A stretch of 64,000 nucleotides of DNA from Bacteroidota bacterium. GTDB taxonomy: Bacteria > Bacteroidota > Bacteroidia > AKYH767-A > JAHEYN01. The notes below the pieces were generated by a model. The model had not been told where the DNA came from. It saw only the letters and a list, made by a program, of their open reading frames with translations, and searched no databases. The stretch is taken from contig JAHEYN010000012.1 of the NCBI GenBank assembly GCA_023251555.1, forward strand, positions 35,095 through 99,094. The letters are read 5' to 3'. The translations under genes were made by a program, and so were the position numbers. This document shows positions 38,237-47,350 of the stretch, piece by piece; position 1 is the stretch's first letter, and the number at the start of each line of letters is the position of its first letter.

Positions 38237-38244
38237 TATATTTG
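38237..38244 (+). promoter_or_regulatory. -7 element of the T9SS cargo gene at 38269
   Basis: TATATTTG on the plus strand, 24 bp before the ATG. The -33 position lacks a clear TTG. Confidence 0.5.
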
Positions 38245-38268
38245 TTTTCAAAGTAATAGCAGCGTTTC

Positions 38269-39528
38269 ATGAAAAAATTAGTCGCATCGGTTTTCCTGTT
38301 AAATGTATGCCTGGGGGTACCGGCTCAGAATCTGGTGCCTAACTATAGTTTTGAGAGTTATAATACATGTCCCAATAATTACAGCCAGTTCTCGTATGTT
38401 AACACATGGGTGCAGCCAACAACAGGGACGTCCGACTATTTCAATGCCTGTTACACCAACGTGGTATGGACTATAGGTATTCCGGATAATCATTTCGGAA
38501 GCCAGCCGGCCCGTACCGGCAATGCCTATGCCGGTATTATTCCTCTTGACCATCAGGCCGGATCGCTTGATTACAGGGAATACCTGCAGGTTCAGCTTAC
38601 ATCAGCTTTAACCGGAGGTCAGCAGTACAGCGTTGAATTTTATGTAAGCGCAGGGGATGAAAATTACTGGGATGCTGATCCTCTTGCTTTATATTTTTCA
38701 AATTCTGCCATATCCAGGGCGGATAACAAAGCCTTTAACTACATGTGTACCTGTTATACTCCCCAGATACAGAACACTTCAGGGATTATTACGGATGATG
38801 TCAACTGGGTGAAAATTTCAGGGACATATACCGCTGCCGGGGGTGAGCGCTATATCACGATCGGGGTTTTCGAGGAGTATGCCAATGTGAGCTGGGTGGT
38901 AACGGGAGGCCTGAATAATTACGGCTATTATTTTGTTGATGACGTATGCGTGACACCTGTTGGCGGAACGGGCTGCACGGGAGCTTTACCCGTTTCACTC
39001 AGGGATTTCAGAGGGCATCTTTCGGAAGAAGGAATTGTGCTTGAGTGGGAAACTTCCAGCGAAAAAAATAATGATCGCTTTATCATAGAAAGAAGCGGGG
39101 GAGGGATTGACTTCATGCCTGTCGGCACCCTGAAGGGGTCGGGGAATACACCTTACGGACACAGTTATTCATTTACGGATGCAGTTCCCGAATACGGGAT
39201 TAATTATTACCGGCTTAAGCAGATGGACTATAACGGTGAATTTAATTACTACCAGTCCATAGCCGTAAGGAGCAACAGTATTAAAAGCAGCCTGTATCCT
39301 AACCCCGCTTCCGGCGACTTGAACGGAGAGTTTACGCTGTCTAAAGAAGGGTCTGTAACTGCGATGGTTTCAGATGTAATGGGCTATCCTGTGCTGACTG
39401 AAAAAATGAAAGGTACGCCCGGCAGGAACAAATTTACGCTTGATGTCAGTTCCCTTCTGCCCGGTATGTATTTTCTTTCCTTATCAGACGGGGGGATGCG
39501 AAAGCAGATGAATTTCATCAAAAAGTAA
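38269..39528 (+). CDS. Secreted protein with type A T9SS sorting domain
   Basis: 419 residues. Signal peptide 1-19 (ending VPAQ). Residues 20-230 form a beta-rich module starting LVPNYSFESYNTCPNN, a type found in Bacteroidota surface proteins and probably ligand-binding. A linker domain (LPVSLRDFRGHLSEEGIVLEWETSSEKNNDRF to YYRLKQMDYNGEF) follows. The last ~75 residues are the type A T9SS domain (SLYPNPASG, then LPGMYFLSLSDG and a basic end KQMNFIKK). Expected at the cell surface or released. The same linker plus sorting domain recurs in the protein at 58574-60580, which is also divergent from a helical-repeat paralogue. Confidence 0.88.
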   Translation: MKKLVASVFLLNVCLGVPAQNLVPNYSFESYNTCPNNYSQFSYVNTWVQPTTGTSDYFNACYTNVVWTIGIPDNHFGSQPARTGNAYAGIIPLDHQAGSLDYREYLQVQLTSALTGGQQYSVEFYVSAGDENYWDADPLALYFSNSAISRADNKAFNYMCTCYTPQIQNTSGIITDDVNWVKISGTYTAAGGERYITIGVFEEYANVSWVVTGGLNNYGYYFVDDVCVTPVGGTGCTGALPVSLRDFRGHLSEEGIVLEWETSSEKNNDRFIIERSGGGIDFMPVGTLKGSGNTPYGHSYSFTDAVPEYGINYYRLKQMDYNGEFNYYQSIAVRSNSIKSSLYPNPASGDLNGEFTLSKEGSVTAMVSDVMGYPVLTEKMKGTPGRNKFTLDVSSLLPGMYFLSLSDGGMRKQMNFIKK

Positions 39529-39544
39529 CAACCGGGTTAAGTCA

Positions 39545-41722
39545 TCATTGTCCCTGAATTTTCCGTGCTTTAAGCCGGTATTCCAGGGCTCTTTTTTTAT
39601 CTCCCCTGAATTCATAAGTGGTAGCCAGGTTGTTCAGGGCAAGCGTATTCGAAGGATTCATTGCAAGCACCTTGTTAAGAACCTCAATGGCTTTATCATA
39701 TTCTTTCAGTATTCCATAGCAGTTGCCGAGGTTGATATAGGCGTTTTCGTTGTGCGGGTCCTGCCTGATCGCCATCTCAAGGTATTTAATGCCGTTCCGG
39801 TAATCGCCCTTTGAAGCATAATCGGTTCCCGTTTCATAAAAACTTTTATCCTGCATCCTGGTTTCCAGTGTCTTGCGCAGTGATGGAGGGACGCGGGGAT
39901 CGTTTATGGAAATTTTTCCTCCTGTCCCGGGCGGGAGAGAGGCGGCGGGGTGGCCTTGTGGAATGAAGGGAGAAAGGTTCTGAATAGCGGGGTCAGATGA
40001 TTCTCCGGGAGGAAGCCGGTGTACGTCGAGCCCCGTTTTTTTATGGTGTGCCAGCTGGTTCTTTTTTCCTGCAGCATAGGAAGGGCTTACTTCAACAGCT
40101 TTGTTGTAATAGTATGAGGCGAGTTCCTGTTTCCCGAGGTTTTCATAAACAGAACCGAGATTGTTATAGCTTACAGGATATTCAGGAGCCTCTGCGATGG
40201 TTAGTTTGTAATAATAAATGGCGGAGTCATAATTAAGCTGAACTCCGTGATAAGCCACAGCCAGTTTGAAGAAAACATCAGGGAAGTGAGGGTGGATGCG
40301 GAGTGCTTCATGGAGTTCTTCTGTTCCTTTTTTAAAATAATATTTCTTTTTTGCTTCGTCTTTTTCCATCGTGCCAAGGTCTATCAGTTCGCTTCCATAG
40401 TGCCGGTGAACCTGGCAGCTTAAGGGCGATGAGTTTACATCTTCCGAAAAAAGATCGAGATTGCTTTTCCACACTCTGTTCCTGCTGATGGTTTTAAGGG
40501 AATAAAGAGAAAACAGGATTACAAAAAGAGGGAAGAGTTTATGTTTTTTTAAAACAGACAGGAGTGAGCCTGTGGGGCCGGAAATGTTTACCGGAACAAA
40601 GTGGAGAGCTGTAAAAACCAGCGTTATACAAAACCCGAGGGTGGGAGCATAAAGGAATCTTTCTGCCATTATTCCGCCCCTGAAAATAACGAAAGCAATG
40701 GCCGGGGCCAGTGCAGCAAGGAAGAACAGTATCCCTGTCCATGGAACGGATTTTCTCAGGAAGCCTTTCACACCCATCCACAAAAACCCTGAGGCAATGA
40801 AAATGCCTGCTGCTGCGGGAAAGGAAGACCACGTTACAGCCGGCACCTGGTTGAATGAGTAATCATAGGAAAGGTTCCATGGAAAGACAATGAGGCAGAT
40901 GCAGCGTAAAAAAATTACGGAAGCAGCGGCAAGCCTGGAGCCGTTTTCAGCATAAGGGTAATTGACAATGTCATGCGGGACTTCCCCGCTTACTGTCCCG
41001 AGAACAAAATATTTCTGAATCTCAAAAACAAAGAATACTCCCAGCAGGGGAATTGTTTTCTTTAACACCTGCAGGATCTTTCCTTCTCCTCTGTAAAAAA
41101 GCAGCATGGGCGCAAGCAGAAGCATGGAGGAGGCTGTCTCTTTAGATAAAAGTGCGAGGTAAAAGAACAGGAGCGGCAGCAGGGTCAGTATGATGCTTTT
41201 CTTCCCCACATTTGCTTTTTGCATGAGCCACAAGGCAATAACCATATTCAGGAATGCGAGAATTTCGTCGCGGCTTTTAATGTTAGCGATAACCTCCGTG
41301 TGCAAAGGGTGGGCGAGGAACAGCATTGTTGTGAGGAAAGGATATGCAGGATGGAAGTTCCTGAAAATGCCTGCCAGCAACAGGTAAACGAAAAAACCGG
41401 TCATGCCGTAAAGGAGTACATTTCCGAGGTGGCTTATATGAGGGTTCCCGGGAGCAATTGAATTTTCAATTGCAAAAGTGATCATGGAAAGCGGGCGGTA
41501 GTAGCCAAGGTTTATTTTGCCGAGGTAAAAATGCCACATTTCCATATTCATTAGTTTCGGGATTCCCTTCAGTCCTTCATGCACGTACTGGTTATTAATA
41601 ATAACATATTTGTCATCCAGCACATACCCGTGCATGCCCGTATTGCAGTACAGGATGATCCCTGCGAGCGCGCAGAACAATGCGGCCTGCAGATGTTTTG
41701 CAGGAGATTGGGTTAAATCCAT
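39545..41722 (-). CDS. Polytopic membrane protein with C-terminal TPRs, TMTC-like glycosyltransferase
   Basis: 725 residues from ATG 41722; 12 upstream residues are open but would overlap the previous gene. The first ~410 residues have about ten transmembrane helices. The first luminal/periplasmic loop has an acidic pair in YVLDDKYVI and later LAHPLHTEV and SRDEI, the layout of GT-C glycosyltransferases such as the TMTC O-mannosyltransferases (DUF1736 region near 250-320). Residues 440-725 contain about six TPRs split by a Pro/Ser-rich linker. A lipid-linked-sugar dependent transferase acting on exported proteins is likely, but the substrate is inference. It starts 5 bp after the RMDN-like gene. 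Confidence 0.75.
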   Translation of the reverse strand: MDLTQSPAKHLQAALFCALAGIILYCNTGMHGYVLDDKYVIINNQYVHEGLKGIPKLMNMEMWHFYLGKINLGYYRPLSMITFAIENSIAPGNPHISHLGNVLLYGMTGFFVYLLLAGIFRNFHPAYPFLTTMLFLAHPLHTEVIANIKSRDEILAFLNMVIALWLMQKANVGKKSIILTLLPLLFFYLALLSKETASSMLLLAPMLLFYRGEGKILQVLKKTIPLLGVFFVFEIQKYFVLGTVSGEVPHDIVNYPYAENGSRLAAASVIFLRCICLIVFPWNLSYDYSFNQVPAVTWSSFPAAAGIFIASGFLWMGVKGFLRKSVPWTGILFFLAALAPAIAFVIFRGGIMAERFLYAPTLGFCITLVFTALHFVPVNISGPTGSLLSVLKKHKLFPLFVILFSLYSLKTISRNRVWKSNLDLFSEDVNSSPLSCQVHRHYGSELIDLGTMEKDEAKKKYYFKKGTEELHEALRIHPHFPDVFFKLAVAYHGVQLNYDSAIYYYKLTIAEAPEYPVSYNNLGSVYENLGKQELASYYYNKAVEVSPSYAAGKKNQLAHHKKTGLDVHRLPPGESSDPAIQNLSPFIPQGHPAASLPPGTGGKISINDPRVPPSLRKTLETRMQDKSFYETGTDYASKGDYRNGIKYLEMAIRQDPHNENAYINLGNCYGILKEYDKAIEVLNKVLAMNPSNTLALNNLATTYEFRGDKKRALEYRLKARKIQGQ

Positions 41723-41727
41723 GGAGT

Positions 41728-42495
41728 TTATTCGAGATTTTTCAGAAGCCGGGCACATTTCTCTTTCGTGTCAGGATCTTCGGGAGTAAGGTTGGGAAGT
41801 TCCATTGCTTTTTTGAGCCAGGCTTTTGCCATGGCTTTGTCTTTCAGATCTTTGTTTCTCTCATAATAGGTAAGAGCCAGTTCATAGTAGTGAAGGATAT
41901 AGTGGGGCTCGGATTTAATGGCATTCTGGAAGGCTTCTATTGCTGCATCATAAGAACCTCCTTCAGGCACACCTCCGAAAAGGCTGTTGATGGCAATCTT
42001 TTCCATCATATTAAAACCTGCAACGGTTCTGTGCCATCTGCCGAGAATATGATAGGCACCGGCATGGCGGGGATTGAGTTTAATGGCCAAATCGGCATGT
42101 GATTTTATAAGCCTGGCATTCGCAATTTTCTGTTTTGAACCTGCAAACTCATTGATCCGTCCGAGGGCAAGTGCATAAACATAATGGGCTTCGGCGAGGT
42201 TGCTGTCGGCATCCAGGGCTTTTTCAGCAAGATATGCAGCAGTGTGGTAGTATTTCATTTTCCTGTCTTCTCCTGTCTGCCGGAAGCCTGCCTTTGAATA
42301 AAAGTAGCTTGCGTTGACAAGATAGGATGTGTTGGAGGAGTCAGATTTCAGCAGTGACTGAAAGATGTAGAGCCCGTCTTCATACTGATAGGTGGATTTA
42401 TATTTCATTCCTTTGCTGTATAGCTCTGAGTTGTTTTGTGCAGATACACAGGCAGTAAGCGTGAAGAAGATGAGGATGGCAGCGGAGTTTTTCAT
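41728..42495 (-). CDS. Exported TPR protein resembling eukaryotic RMDN proteins
   Basis: 255 residues from ATG 42495; the frame is open 20 codons further but would overlap the glycosyltransferase gene. Signal peptide 1-19 with a Cys in LTACVSAQ: a possible lipobox, though a signal peptidase I site after AQ fits as well. TPR-like helices follow. The segment around 125-165 (HADLAIKLNPRHAGAYHILGRWHRTVAGFNMMEKIAIN, then LFGGVPEGGSYDAAIEAF) closely follows the pattern of RMDN1/FAM82 family proteins. The bacterial role is unknown. It lies between two GT-C-like membrane glycosyltransferases with gaps of 4 and 5 bp, so it is likely a periplasmic partner of them. Confidence 0.8.
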   Translation of the reverse strand: MKNSAAILIFFTLTACVSAQNNSELYSKGMKYKSTYQYEDGLYIFQSLLKSDSSNTSYLVNASYFYSKAGFRQTGEDRKMKYYHTAAYLAEKALDADSNLAEAHYVYALALGRINEFAGSKQKIANARLIKSHADLAIKLNPRHAGAYHILGRWHRTVAGFNMMEKIAINSLFGGVPEGGSYDAAIEAFQNAIKSEPHYILHYYELALTYYERNKDLKDKAMAKAWLKKAMELPNLTPEDPDTKEKCARLLKNLE

Positions 42496-42499
42496 GAGA

Positions 42500-43918
42500 T
42501 TATTTTTTACACTCGTAAAGGTTGAACATGGGGGTTTGCATGATATTTTTTTCACAGTTCCCCGGTGGAATAGTTTCTGAAGCGGGAGAGAGGAAGAATG
42601 GAGAGGATGCTTTATCGTGCAGGCTGATCATAAAATATCTTGCGAGATAGGCGTGCAGCGCCCATTGTTCGCTGATCGAAGGACTGATCCTGATAATTTC
42701 ATTCCGGGGTACAAGAGCCCCGATTTGTTTTACATTTCCGATGAGATCTTTATCCCTCCCTGTTTTTCCGGCATTTAGCATGACAAGAGTCGCCGCAACT
42801 GTTGCAGCAATAAAAATCCCTGTTTTTATAGCTCCGGTTGCTGCGTTTCTCCCCGATAATTTCGCGAAGAGATATTGCACCGGAGGCAATATCCATAATG
42901 AGGCGGCGAGGGCAAACCAGGGAATTGAAGGTATAATATAAAATCCTTTCTGCTTGGGACTTATAAGCAATGGAAGGCTTGCCGAAAGGCCGGTCAGGAG
43001 CATGAGAGTGGCTGATTTCTTCAGTGCCGGATCTGCATGGATATTCCATTTCCTGGAAAGCAGGGTAGCGGCAACTGAAAGTGCGGCCGGCACTAAAAGT
43101 GTACCTGAAAGCGATAATAATATTGTAAACCTGGAGGAGAGTTCCCGTTTCCCTTCGAGGCTTTGAAAAACCTGCCTGTCAAGGTACATGCAGAAAAAAT
43201 CAGAGGCCGGCCTGTAGTATGACAGAAGGAGGATAACCAGGAGTAGAGAGGCAGCGGGGATCATGCTCAGCCTGAGGCTATGCGTCAGGTTATTTTTTTT
43301 ATCAGTAAAAAAAAACAACAGGATAAATGCAAGGGGGAACAGGGCTACAGGCCCTTTGATAAGCACTGCCGCTGCTGTTGATAATCCTGAAAGGCTGAGA
43401 TAGGAGGCTTGTTTGATGGCGGAGGTTGCATATAGCCCTTTAAGCATAAGCAATACGGCAAGGCATGTAAACACTCCAAGAATATTTTCAAGCATATTAT
43501 TGGAGTATGCCCATCCCGTTGAGGGCAGGACTAACCAGAGGAGCACAGGGAGAAGCATGTATTCTTTTCGTTCCTTTCCCGGAGCAATCCTGTTCCATAT
43601 CACTGCTATCAGAATGCCGGTGGCTAATGCGGTCAGCAGTGAAAAGATCTTTTCAACATAAAAAGTGTCGGGAAGTATCCTGAACAGCAGAGACTCCAGC
43701 CAGAACCCAAGCGGGGGATGCTCATAATAGACGGAATACAGCGTCCGGGTGTAGAAGGGGGACCAGAACCCGCCTTTTCCTTCTGCCATGTTTCTTGCAA
43801 TGGCAGCATGGGTGATGCCGTCAAGGAACATGCCTTCGGAAGTGAGGCCAGGGAGGAGGATTACCGCGAATGCAAGTACTGTCAGGAGGATGAGTGTAGT
43901 ATGCGTTGTTTTATTCAA
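42500..43918 (-). CDS. GT39-family (ArnT/PMT-like) membrane glycosyltransferase
   Basis: 472 residues with about eleven transmembrane helices. The first periplasmic loop has the acidic motif MFLDGITHAAIARNMAEG and EHPPLGFWLES, typical of the PMT/ArnT family that moves a sugar from polyprenyl phosphate to lipid A or to protein. The C-terminal ~90 residues form a small soluble region. It follows the M1 peptidase-barrel gene by 28 bp and precedes the RMDN-like gene by 4 bp, so four genes probably form one operon. Confidence 0.82.
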   Translation of the reverse strand: MNKTTHTTLILLTVLAFAVILLPGLTSEGMFLDGITHAAIARNMAEGKGGFWSPFYTRTLYSVYYEHPPLGFWLESLLFRILPDTFYVEKIFSLLTALATGILIAVIWNRIAPGKERKEYMLLPVLLWLVLPSTGWAYSNNMLENILGVFTCLAVLLMLKGLYATSAIKQASYLSLSGLSTAAAVLIKGPVALFPLAFILLFFFTDKKNNLTHSLRLSMIPAASLLLVILLLSYYRPASDFFCMYLDRQVFQSLEGKRELSSRFTILLSLSGTLLVPAALSVAATLLSRKWNIHADPALKKSATLMLLTGLSASLPLLISPKQKGFYIIPSIPWFALAASLWILPPVQYLFAKLSGRNAATGAIKTGIFIAATVAATLVMLNAGKTGRDKDLIGNVKQIGALVPRNEIIRISPSISEQWALHAYLARYFMISLHDKASSPFFLSPASETIPPGNCEKNIMQTPMFNLYECKK

Positions 43919-43946
43919 GGTAACCGTGGATCTAACACTGCCGGAT

Positions 43947-46900
43947 TCAGAACGATCGGTTGATTCCTACCACCCACCGGAAGGCAATATAATTATCATC
44001 TACGGATGGGATACTGCTCAGGAAGGCAGGGACATCGAAACGTATGGTAAATGGGGCGGCCGTTTGCAGGGGACCCCATTTTTTGACGGTGATCGCAACG
44101 CCTGCTCCTGCATCTGCGCGTATCCATGATAATGCCATGGCTTCACCCGTTTTGCTGGTGTTGATTGTTCCTGCATCTGCGAACAGGTAAGGGCTGGCGG
44201 CAAGCCACGATGCTGTGATTTTCGGTTTTATGCTCAACAGGTGTTCCAATCCCACCTCTATGCTTGCTGAAACGCCTGAAGTGCCGCGGTAAACATTGCG
44301 TACATCCCCGTTTTTTGTTTCTTCCACGGCGAGATAGCCGGCATAACCCCTGAGGTTCAGGCCTCCGCCCATCTGGAAATGGTTGGTGGTTGGCCCGTAG
44401 CCCAGCCATGAATTGTCAATAAAAGCTTTTGAACGGGTGAATTTATTTTCAGATAATTCTTCCGGGTTGCCTCCTGCAAGGAAGAGTGCTGATTCCGGAG
44501 CAGGGGAATTTCCTGTACCGAGTTGCGCGAAGAGCCTGGTCCTGATATTTAACCTCCATAAACTGTTGTTGTTGACCGCAGACAAAACCAGTGCTGAATA
44601 GCTGTAATCACTTGCGATAGTGCTTGACTTCAGGCTGAGGTTGATGTCGCCCGTTCCGGAACGGTAGTTATACCGGTGCCTGATACCGATCGTCATAGTG
44701 TTGTTATACTTTCCGGCCTCCCATTCTCCCGGGTAAAGAAGATACGTCAGGCTGCTTTCGTCAGGGCGGCACATTGATTTCAGCAATACATAAAATGTAT
44801 TGCTGAGCGAGTTGTCTTGTTTCTCCAGCCCCATTGTATAAGCCTGTAAGCCGTCCAGCTGCCGTGCCGAGAGGCTGACGGAAAGATTCTTTGCCAGGAA
44901 GTCAAGGGGGGTATTGTAAGCTATGCGGAAGGAGAGATTATCATATTTGTTGACCTGCACTCCCGGTTCGAGTTTCCTTTGAACCAGCCCGGTATTCACC
45001 CATGCACTGAGCGAGAAGATGTCACGGTAGCCCATATAATTGCCATTGAGGTGGAACCCTATTTTCAGTCCGTCATAATTGTTGTACCAGAGGTCCGGCC
45101 GGGCTTTAATTTCATAGGAAGTCCAGTCGGGGTCATTATAAACTTTAGAATCAAAAACGAGACGGATAGGCGGCTTATAGCTGTTGTTGAGCATGTTGAT
45201 ATCTGCAAGCCTCCGGGATGTGTCAATCACCACATCTTCAATTTCTTCCGGGATAATCACATTTGCGTGATACACGGGGTTAAGCTTGTCCCATCCGATC
45301 CACCTGGGAAGGATTACAGCCTGTGTGCTTTTTTCAAACCATGTGTTGGGGATATAAAAATTATAGGCTTTTTCATCTTTGGTGAAAACAGTAAAGTCAA
45401 GAGGCATATGCATTCTGCCTTTTCTCCTGAAGGTGATGATATATTCATTTTCCGCTTTCCCTTTTTTCAGGCTGCTTATTTTATAGTCAATAGACTTGGT
45501 AGTTTCAAACCACTGGTCAAAAAACCAATTGAGGTCGGCATGGGTATATTCAATAATTGCCGAGCGGAAATCTTCGGGGTAGGGGTGGCAGAATTTCCAT
45601 TTACTCACGTAGTGTTTCATTGCATTTTCAAATAACTCATCGCCGAGAACGTATTGCAGGTTATATAGCATTGTGGCGGTTTTGTTGTATACGCTGCGAT
45701 AACCTCCGCCCTGGCCGAGGGCGCCGTTAAAATAGTCGGAGTGGGTATTGAGCGGCTGATCACTTCCGGAGATGGCATCATAGAGATATGGGAAAAAAGC
45801 ATGCTTGTCCCTGTTTGTTCTTTCGAGGATGAAAGAATTTTCATAGGATGATCGGCTCCTTATCAATGCAGAGTCAGTAGTTCCGTAAGGTCCTTCAAGT
45901 TTGTCGAGTGCCCAGACGGACAGGAATTGCGTGAACCCCTCATCCAGCGCAGCCCTGTAGGTTTCGTTGCTCCCTACCATTCCGAAGAACCAGTTATGAC
46001 CCACTTCGTGGGCAAGGAGAAAACGATAACCCGGATCGTTTCCCCTGTCGAGCGTGAGCATGGGATACTCCATGCCGTCGTCGGCATCTGCAACAATCAT
46101 TTTAGGGTAATCATACATCCCGAAGTCTTCGGAATAGGTTCTGATAATCCGTGCGGTATATTCTGCCGCGTTCTGCCATCCCATGGCATGGGGTTCCTGT
46201 GCAAGGGCAACACATCGGATACCATTCCATAAGGTTTCCCCGATGCGGTAGGTGGGGTCGGCAGTCCATGCAAAATCATGAACATTTTCAGCATGGAACT
46301 TCCATGTTTTTCTTTTGTTTCCGGGGGCGATGGGTACAGATGGGGGTGTTCCGGGCTTTTTGTCTGCAAAATTTTTCAGATCGAGTTTCCGGCGGAGAGA
46401 ATCAGGAAGAACTTCCTCCCGGTTCAGGAGGGTTCCTGTTGCGTCCATTACAAAATAATCCGCAAAGGTCAGTTCGGCATCATAAGTCCCGAAGTCTCCG
46501 TAAAATTCCCGGCCGAGATGCTGGTCTGTTTCCCACCCGAACTTTCTGTCATAAACACAAATGCGGGGGTACCAGTGAACGCCGTTATAGTGCTTCCACC
46601 CGTAGCTTCCGTACATTTTCATTCTTCTGCGGGTACTGCCGGCATCAAAGTATGATTTGAATTTAATGTTGAAAACAACGGAATCTCCGCTCCTGAGAGG
46701 TTTGCCGAGGTATACTTTCAGGATAGTATTATCAAGTTCCGTTTTCAGGTCTTTTTCTTCCGAAGTGATTTTTTCCACTGACGTGCCGAGTCCTTTGGAT
46801 TCATATTTTCCATAGGCAGCTTTTACCCGGTTGTTCTTCTGGAGGTTATCGAGATAGGATCCGGGCTGGAAAGCATTCTGGTACAAATGAAAAAAAACAA

Positions 46901-47177
46901 AAGAGAGAGAGTCGGGGGAATTATTCCAGTACGTTAGTTGCTCTTCTCCTTCAATGATGTCAGTGGTTTCATCAATGTTGGCTTTTATACGGTAGTGAAT
47001 ATCCTGCTGCCAGTATGATTCATAAGGTTTCCTGTTTTTCCAGTAATAAGGATTTTCATTGCTCCGGTATGTGTTCTTAATCTCCGGATTTGCAAGCGGA
47101 TCCTGTGCATGAAGGAAGTTATGCGGGAGAAAAGAAAAAGAGCAGCAGCAGCATAAAACGGTGAGATGTTTTTTCAT
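43947..47177 (-). CDS. M1 family metallopeptidase fused to a predicted outer-membrane beta-barrel
   Basis: 1076 residues from ATG 47177 (an upstream in-frame ATG at 47207 lies in the promoter). Signal peptide about 1-24. Residues 40-620 form an M1 (aminopeptidase N-like) domain with the zinc site H390-E391-x2-H394 and Glu413 after 18 residues (HEVGHNWFFG...LDEGF). After a linker, residues ~680-1076 are alternating beta strands rich in aromatic and polar residues. They include LFLAGGNPEEL, GGGLNLRGYAGY (like the LRGY motif of Omp85/TpsB barrels) and a terminal Phe after strands spaced like a barrel end. This points to a periplasmic or surface peptidase tethered by its own barrel. The peptidase call is firm; the barrel is inferred. 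Confidence 0.85.
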   Translation of the reverse strand: MKKHLTVLCCCCSFSFLPHNFLHAQDPLANPEIKNTYRSNENPYYWKNRKPYESYWQQDIHYRIKANIDETTDIIEGEEQLTYWNNSPDSLSFVFFHLYQNAFQPGSYLDNLQKNNRVKAAYGKYESKGLGTSVEKITSEEKDLKTELDNTILKVYLGKPLRSGDSVVFNIKFKSYFDAGSTRRRMKMYGSYGWKHYNGVHWYPRICVYDRKFGWETDQHLGREFYGDFGTYDAELTFADYFVMDATGTLLNREEVLPDSLRRKLDLKNFADKKPGTPPSVPIAPGNKRKTWKFHAENVHDFAWTADPTYRIGETLWNGIRCVALAQEPHAMGWQNAAEYTARIIRTYSEDFGMYDYPKMIVADADDGMEYPMLTLDRGNDPGYRFLLAHEVGHNWFFGMVGSNETYRAALDEGFTQFLSVWALDKLEGPYGTTDSALIRSRSSYENSFILERTNRDKHAFFPYLYDAISGSDQPLNTHSDYFNGALGQGGGYRSVYNKTATMLYNLQYVLGDELFENAMKHYVSKWKFCHPYPEDFRSAIIEYTHADLNWFFDQWFETTKSIDYKISSLKKGKAENEYIITFRRKGRMHMPLDFTVFTKDEKAYNFYIPNTWFEKSTQAVILPRWIGWDKLNPVYHANVIIPEEIEDVVIDTSRRLADINMLNNSYKPPIRLVFDSKVYNDPDWTSYEIKARPDLWYNNYDGLKIGFHLNGNYMGYRDIFSLSAWVNTGLVQRKLEPGVQVNKYDNLSFRIAYNTPLDFLAKNLSVSLSARQLDGLQAYTMGLEKQDNSLSNTFYVLLKSMCRPDESSLTYLLYPGEWEAGKYNNTMTIGIRHRYNYRSGTGDINLSLKSSTIASDYSYSALVLSAVNNNSLWRLNIRTRLFAQLGTGNSPAPESALFLAGGNPEELSENKFTRSKAFIDNSWLGYGPTTNHFQMGGGLNLRGYAGYLAVEETKNGDVRNVYRGTSGVSASIEVGLEHLLSIKPKITASWLAASPYLFADAGTINTSKTGEAMALSWIRADAGAGVAITVKKWGPLQTAAPFTIRFDVPAFLSSIPSVDDNYIAFRWVVGINRSF

Positions 47178-47204
47178 ATAACAGGGATGAGTACAGGAGG
47201 TATG

Positions 47205-47212
47205 CAAAGATA
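47205..47212 (-). promoter_or_regulatory. -7 element of the M1 peptidase operon
   Basis: TATCTTTG on the minus strand, 27 bp before the ATG at 47177. It overlaps the alternative start at 47207, which argues for the shorter protein. Confidence 0.55.
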
Positions 47213-47233
47213 AAACTTTACGGCTATCATTTT

Positions 47234-47305
47234 TTTAATCCGCCTTCGCGTTCCGTTACGGCGGACAAGAGGGTATGGGGCTTGGCCCGGGGTTAATACC
47301 AATTT
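47234..47305 (+). repeat. Dispersed structured repeat, copy C
   Basis: Third copy of the ~65-bp element: TTTAATCCGCCTTCGCGTTC at the left end, hairpin CCGT-TACG-GCGG (the C-to-T change keeps a G-U pair), GACAAGAGGG, and GGGGTTAATACCAATTTA at the right end. It lies between the divergent M1 peptidase and murB genes, 45 bp from the MITE-like element. Confidence 0.85.
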
Positions 47306-47350
47306 ATTGAATAAGAACATCTATTTTTTTTACTTTTAACAATTAGAAGT

